9,831 nt of DNA from Acidobacteriota bacterium (lineage in GTDB: Bacteria; Acidobacteriota; Terriglobia; Terriglobales; Acidobacteriaceae): assembly GCA_003225655.1 (NCBI GenBank), contig QIAW01000380.1, positions 1 to 9,831 of the forward strand, read 5' to 3'. Under the pieces are notes generated by a model. It had not been told where the DNA came from. It worked only from the letters and a program-made list of their open reading frames with translations, and ran no database searches. This document shows, piece after piece, positions 6,650 to 9,831 of this stretch (its first letter is position 1; every line of letters begins with the position of its first letter). Both the position numbers and the translations under genes were made by a program.

Positions 6650-7798
6650 CTACACCGTGCGTTTGAGCTGGCCACAAGCAGCATAGATATCGCGCCCTCG
6701 CGGTCTGCGGATGTAGGCTGGAATTCCGGCGTCCCTAAGGACTTTCTGGAAGGCGAGCACACGTGACTCCTGGGGAGTCTTGAAATCGATCTCAGGGCCG
6801 GGATTCAGAGCGATCAGGTTCACCTTGGCGCGGACGCCGCGAATCAATTCCACCACCTCACGGGCGTGCTGGGGCTCGTCATTGACTCCATCCAGCAATA
6901 CGTATTCAAAGGTCAGCCGCTCGCGGCTGCGCAGAGGAAATTCCCGAGCGGCGGCCAGCAACGTCTCCAAATCCCACTTTTTATTGAGGGGCATAATACC
7001 GGTGCGCACGGCGTCATTGGAAGCATTCAGAGAGATGGCCAGCTTAGGCCGGATCGGTTCTTTCCCGAAGTCGTGAATACGAGGAACAATGCCGGAAGTG
7101 GAGACCGTCATCCGCGAAACGGGAACGCCTACTCCCTCGGCATCGCTCAGCAGGCGGACCGCCTGCATGAAGTTCTCATAATTGAGGAATGGTTCCCCTT
7201 GTCCCATGAAGACCAGGTTGACGCGCTCACGGTCAACGCTGACTTGCCGGTCGTTTAGCACGGTAAGAACCTGTCCGACAATTTCACCCGCCGTCAGGTT
7301 GCGTTCCAACCCCAGTAGGGCCGTCATGCAAAATTGGCAATTCACCGCGCAGCCTGCCTGGCTGGAAATGCAGATTGTTGCCCGCTGGAATTTGCCCTGC
7401 TGCCAGCCGCCTCTCTGATTCCGTGGCAACGCTGGTTCGCTTGGTACCTCAGGGTCGGCTTCTGATCCGTCCCCAGCCTCTCCGCCGTCGCCTTCCGGCA
7501 TCCACACCGTTTCGACACTTCGGCCGTCGGTAAAGGCAATCAGATAGCGGATGGTGCCATCGCTGGAAGAGAATTTCTTTTCAATTTCAGGCAAGCCGAT
7601 GCCGTAACCCTGTTGCGCGAGCTGATTGCGGAACTCCAGGGGGAGGGTAGACACTGTCTGAAGATCCCACCGCCGCTGGCGATAAATAGCCTGATAGAGC
7701 TGGCGGGCGCGATATGAGGGCTGGCCAAGACTCCCCGCAATACCTGTAAGTTCTTGAAAAGAAAGGCCCAATAAAGCGAATTTTAGCTGCTGACCCAT
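6650..7798 (-). CDS. rlmN: Dual-specificity RNA methyltransferase RlmN (382 aa)
   Basis: This is a radical-SAM enzyme that methylates C2 of adenosine 2503 in 23S rRNA and of A37 in some tRNAs. The N-terminal RlmN domain includes LLGLSFQEL and SYRARQLYQAIYR (about 9-40). The radical-SAM cluster is Cys150, Cys154 and Cys157 (GCAVNCQFC). The two methyl-transfer cysteines are present: Cys143 in TICISSQ and Cys375 in RDIYAACGQL. The SAM-contact motif reads MGQGEP at 198-203, where MGMGEP is usual. Residues about 102-138 form an acidic, Gly/Pro/Glu-rich insert between ETVWMP and TICISSQ, where E. coli RlmN has only a few residues. This explains part of the length. The start agrees with family N-termini, although no clear ribosome site precedes it. 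Cfr is an alternative in the same superfamily, but the long RlmN-type N-terminus and housekeeping context favour RlmN. It is convergent with the upstream plus-strand gene, leaving 76 bp between the stops, and divergent from the M16 peptidase. Confidence 0.95.
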   Translation of the reverse strand: MGQQLKFALLGLSFQELTGIAGSLGQPSYRARQLYQAIYRQRRWDLQTVSTLPLEFRNQLAQQGYGIGLPEIEKKFSSSDGTIRYLIAFTDGRSVETVWMPEGDGGEAGDGSEADPEVPSEPALPRNQRGGWQQGKFQRATICISSQAGCAVNCQFCMTALLGLERNLTAGEIVGQVLTVLNDRQVSVDRERVNLVFMGQGEPFLNYENFMQAVRLLSDAEGVGVPVSRMTVSTSGIVPRIHDFGKEPIRPKLAISLNASNDAVRTGIMPLNKKWDLETLLAAAREFPLRSRERLTFEYVLLDGVNDEPQHAREVVELIRGVRAKVNLIALNPGPEIDFKTPQESRVLAFQKVLRDAGIPAYIRRPRGRDIYAACGQLKRTV

Positions 7799-7936
7799 GC
7801 ATCTATATATCTGTCTATAATTATTGTAGATGGTTCTTACCCCCGGAATCTCTTAAACAGTTTTTACAATGCAAACCTGTAGCTGATGTAGGTTGAGCAG
7901 GAGTGGGGAAGAGCACGCAATGAGAGCAGGCAGCGA
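7799..7936. promoter_or_regulatory. AT-rich divergent spacer between rlmN and the M16 peptidase gene
   Basis: This 138-bp spacer separates two divergent genes and is visibly AT-rich at 7801-7830, as expected for promoters. TATAAT occurs at 7816-7821 and TACAAT at 7865-7870 on the plus strand. On the minus strand TACAAT reads at 7828-7823, about 25 bases before the rlmN start. None has a good -35 partner at 16-18 bases, so individual promoter calls are weak. A small inverted repeat, AACCT (7874-7878) with AGGTT (7890-7894), could be an operator but is short. Confidence 0.35.
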
Positions 7937-9214
7937 ATGGTAGACGAGCCGCGCAATATTCATCGAGAAATCTTGCCCAACGGATTGACTGTTCTGAGCG
8001 AATCCATGACGCACATCCGTTCGGTGTCGATCGGAATCTGGGTGCGGACCGGGTCGCGCCACGAGGAGCCTGAGGCCAATGGGGTTTCGCATTTTCTGGA
8101 GCACATGGTCTTTAAGGGGACCCAGAACCGCAGCGCGGAACAGATTGCCCGGCAGGTAGACTCCATTGGTGGCAACATGGATGCCTTTACCGCCAAAGAG
8201 TGCATTTGCTTCAACGTCAAAGTTCTCGACCAGCATATGCCTATCGCGCTGGACGTGCTCAGCGATCTTGTGCTGAACCCCGTTCTTGCCGTCAATGACA
8301 TTACCCGCGAGCGGGGTGTGATTCTGGAAGAGATCAAGATGGATGAGGACAATCCCGATTACCTCGTCCATGAAATCTTTACCCAGAATTTCTGGAAAGA
8401 TCATCCTCTGGGCAAACCGATTTTGGGGACCAAGGAAACGGTCCGCGCCTTCGATCAGGATTTGTTGCAGAATTACTATCGTAAGCACATCCACCCTGAA
8501 AACATCATCATTGCTGCTGCAGGGAACCTTGATTCCAAGCGCTTTGTGGAGCTGATTAGCGAGCGTTTCCAGAACTTTAAGCCGGGAAAGAATGGGTTGC
8601 ACGATACTCCACCCCAAGTGCAGGCGCGCATTATCATGCGTAATAAGAAAGCCCTGGAGCAGGTGCAGATTTGCCTGGGGGTTGCCTCTCATCCTATCTC
8701 TCACGAGCGCCGCTACAGCGCCTACCTCCTCAACACCCTGCTGGGCGGCGGCATGAGTTCACGGCTCTTTCAGAACGTGCGTGAGCGCCAAGGCCTGGTC
8801 TATGCGATTTTCAGCGAACTGAATCCCTACCGTGACACAGGCTGCCTTTCCGTATATGCCGGAACCTCCCGGGAGTCGGCGCCCAAAGTGGTTGAATCGG
8901 TGGTCAGCGAGTTCCGCAGCCTCAAAGAAAATGGGGTCCCGGAAGATGAGCTCTGCCGCGCGAAAGACCAGCTTAAGGGCAATCTGATGTTGAGCCTGGA
9001 GTCTTCCACCTCGCGCATGTCGAATCTGGCCCGGCAGGAGATGTACTTCGAACGTTTTGTTGGCCTCGATGAAATCATAGAGCGCATCGAAGCGGTGACT
9101 GCCAACGACCTGCAGTCGCTTGCGCGTGAGTACTTCCAGCCGGATCGCATCGCGGTAACCGTGCTCGGTAATCTCGACAAGCTCAAGATTTCGCGCGATC
9201 TATTGGCCTGCTGA
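7937..9214 (+). CDS. M16 family zinc metallopeptidase, processing-peptidase type (425 aa)
   Basis: This is an insulinase/pitrilysin-superfamily protease of the short bacterial kind related to mitochondrial processing peptidase and B. subtilis YmxG. It cleaves peptides or unfolded proteins inside a clam-shell chamber, usually as a dimer. The inverted zinc motif HFLEH is at 52-56, with His52 and His56 as ligands and Glu55 as catalytic base. The third ligand is Glu132 in VILEEIKM, at the expected distance. The C-terminal half (about 230-425) has the substrate-binding signature GGGMSSRLFQNVRERQGLVY at 269-288, with the Arg/Tyr pair. Both halves are complete and the length is normal. An in-frame TAG at 7889 lies upstream and no other start codon follows it, so the ATG at 7937 is firm; its ribosome site (AGCAGG) is only moderate. 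No signal peptide is seen, so it is probably cytosolic. Its 3' end overlaps the extended tail of the convergent membrane gene. Confidence 0.95.
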   Translation: MVDEPRNIHREILPNGLTVLSESMTHIRSVSIGIWVRTGSRHEEPEANGVSHFLEHMVFKGTQNRSAEQIARQVDSIGGNMDAFTAKECICFNVKVLDQHMPIALDVLSDLVLNPVLAVNDITRERGVILEEIKMDEDNPDYLVHEIFTQNFWKDHPLGKPILGTKETVRAFDQDLLQNYYRKHIHPENIIIAAAGNLDSKRFVELISERFQNFKPGKNGLHDTPPQVQARIIMRNKKALEQVQICLGVASHPISHERRYSAYLLNTLLGGGMSSRLFQNVRERQGLVYAIFSELNPYRDTGCLSVYAGTSRESAPKVVESVVSEFRSLKENGVPEDELCRAKDQLKGNLMLSLESSTSRMSNLARQEMYFERFVGLDEIIERIEAVTANDLQSLAREYFQPDRIAVTVLGNLDKLKISRDLLAC

Positions 9215-9831
9215 AATCTTCATCCATATTGCGATTATGGCATCTCTCAACTAATCCTTCACTGGTGCGACACCGGAGCATCGGGCACTGGTGCGACACC
9301 GGAGCATCGGGAAGTACTCCGGCATCATTTCTTATAAAGACAATCGCGATGGGATCGTCATAGACGACCCGAAAATGCGGATCTTCCTGCATTCGCATCG
9401 CAAGCCCGCTTTGCGAATTCAGCAACACTAGCTTCGCAGCGTTCAAGTACGGATCGCTTTTCCAGTCCAGCGGTCCTTGCTGCTCCCTGTAGTACCTGTA
9501 CAGAATCGCATCCCCATAGAGGTCGGTCCGGCCATCAATTGCTACGGGATAATCGGGCAAGCTCCAGATAATAAAGCCTCCCCAACCAATGTCGTTGTAG
9601 ATTGGCCCGGGGAGAGACCGGGCGCGGATAAAATCGCAAGCCCCGACTGGAAAGGATGCAGCAACCACTCGCTCCAGCGAACGGTTGTCAATCTTGGAAT
9701 CCCATGCTACAAGCATGAATACTAGAACGGTGGCTACAATAGGCACAGTTGCCATGGCCAGCACCTGAACTGGAGATATTACCTGTTGGCGAGTGGTCCA
9801 CGGTTGCCGGTCAGCGATGATAGCCAGAGCG
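9183..9831 (-). CDS. C-terminal part of a multi-pass membrane protein, 5' end outside window (215 aa visible)
   Basis: The frame is open through the right edge of the window, so the start lies beyond it; a GTG at 9764 is internal, not the real start. The visible part begins with a cytosolic-like loop, then a membrane span (VLAMATVPIVATVLVFMLVAW), then a soluble domain with IYNDIGWGGFIIWSLPDYPVAIDGRTDLYGD. That NDxGWGG / LPxYPVxIDGRxDLYG signature is familiar from the C-termini of large bacterial membrane proteins, often labelled glycosyltransferase-like or hypothetical. The catalytic part is not in view, so function is not assigned. The last 34 residues (from CPMLRC on) look unlike the rest. 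They arise from a 26-bp tandem duplication that shifts the frame past the likely original TGA at 9261-9259. Without it the protein would end PVSHQ. The extension overlaps the M16 gene by 32 bp. Confidence 0.75.
   Translation of the reverse strand, partial: ALAIIADRQPWTTRQQVISPVQVLAMATVPIVATVLVFMLVAWDSKIDNRSLERVVAASFPVGACDFIRARSLPGPIYNDIGWGGFIIWSLPDYPVAIDGRTDLYGDAILYRYYREQQGPLDWKSDPYLNAAKLVLLNSQSGLAMRMQEDPHFRVVYDDPIAIVFIRNDAGVLPDAPVSHQCPMLRCRTSEGLVERCHNRNMDEDFSRPIDRAKS
9260..9311. repeat. Perfect 26-bp tandem duplication (two copies)
   Basis: Two identical, directly adjacent 26-base units lie at 9260-9285 and 9286-9311. Each begins CACTGGTGCGACACC and ends GCATCGGG. Each contains the mini-palindrome GGTGCGACACC. 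The array lies within the 3' end of the minus-strand membrane-protein gene. Its length is not a multiple of three, so it changes that gene's reading frame and removes its in-frame stop. Confidence 0.95.

Noticed and set aside
7816..7821. Perfect TATAAT as a firm promoter for the M16 gene
   Set aside because: No -35-like hexamer lies at 16-18 bases, and the upstream sequence is the start of rlmN; kept only as a weak candidate inside the spacer entry.
7853..8704. 283-residue minus-strand open frame
   Set aside because: It runs antisense across the N-terminal half of the M16 peptidase, including its zinc site, and shows no family features; the M16 frame explains the DNA.
9260..9311. CRISPR-like pair of repeats
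   Set aside because: There are only two copies, directly adjacent with no spacer between them, and they lie within a coding frame; a simple tandem duplication fits better.
9183..9764. A complete 193-residue protein starting at GTG 9764
   Set aside because: The same frame stays open with sensible protein sequence to the window edge, so the GTG is internal and the gene is cut by the window.

Overview
The window looks like ordinary chromosomal DNA of a moderately GC-rich bacterium, most likely an acidobacterium (Terriglobia/Koribacter-like). This rests on the gene types and protein flavour: a formaldehyde-dehydrogenase-like zinc alcohol dehydrogenase, a PrsT-like TPR lipoprotein, a fused membrane/spermidine-synthase-like protein, an RlmN with an acidic insert, and an M16 peptidase in the short mitochondrial-processing-peptidase style. 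It is inferred from memory of the families, not from a search. I see no phage, CRISPR, rRNA or tRNA, and no intact mobile element.

Layout, left to right. 1-408 has no convincing gene and holds short repeats and small hairpins. 409-1635 (minus) encodes the zinc-dependent dehydrogenase. 1749-4040 (minus) encodes a 763-residue lipoprotein made almost wholly of TPR repeats. A 112-bp divergent spacer separates it from 4153-6573 (plus), an 806-residue protein with many membrane segments and a C-terminal spermidine-synthase-type Rossmann domain. Tail to tail with that is rlmN (6650-7798, minus). A 138-bp AT-rich divergent spacer then leads to an M16 zinc peptidase (7937-9214, plus). The right edge (9183-9831, minus) carries the C-terminal part of a membrane protein whose gene starts beyond the window.

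The genes are mostly single units facing each other, and no shared pathway is evident. The dehydrogenase (cytosolic redox or detoxification), RlmN (23S rRNA and tRNA adenosine methylation) and M16 peptidase are housekeeping-like. The TPR lipoprotein, the fused membrane protein and the partial membrane protein act at the envelope, with substrates unknown.

The most concrete oddity is a perfect 26-bp tandem duplication (9260-9311) at the 3' end of the right-edge membrane gene. Because 26 is not a multiple of three, it shifts the frame exactly at what would otherwise be the TGA stop. It adds 34 residues and pushes the gene 32 bp into the convergent M16 peptidase gene. I found no convincing undescribed multi-gene system here.
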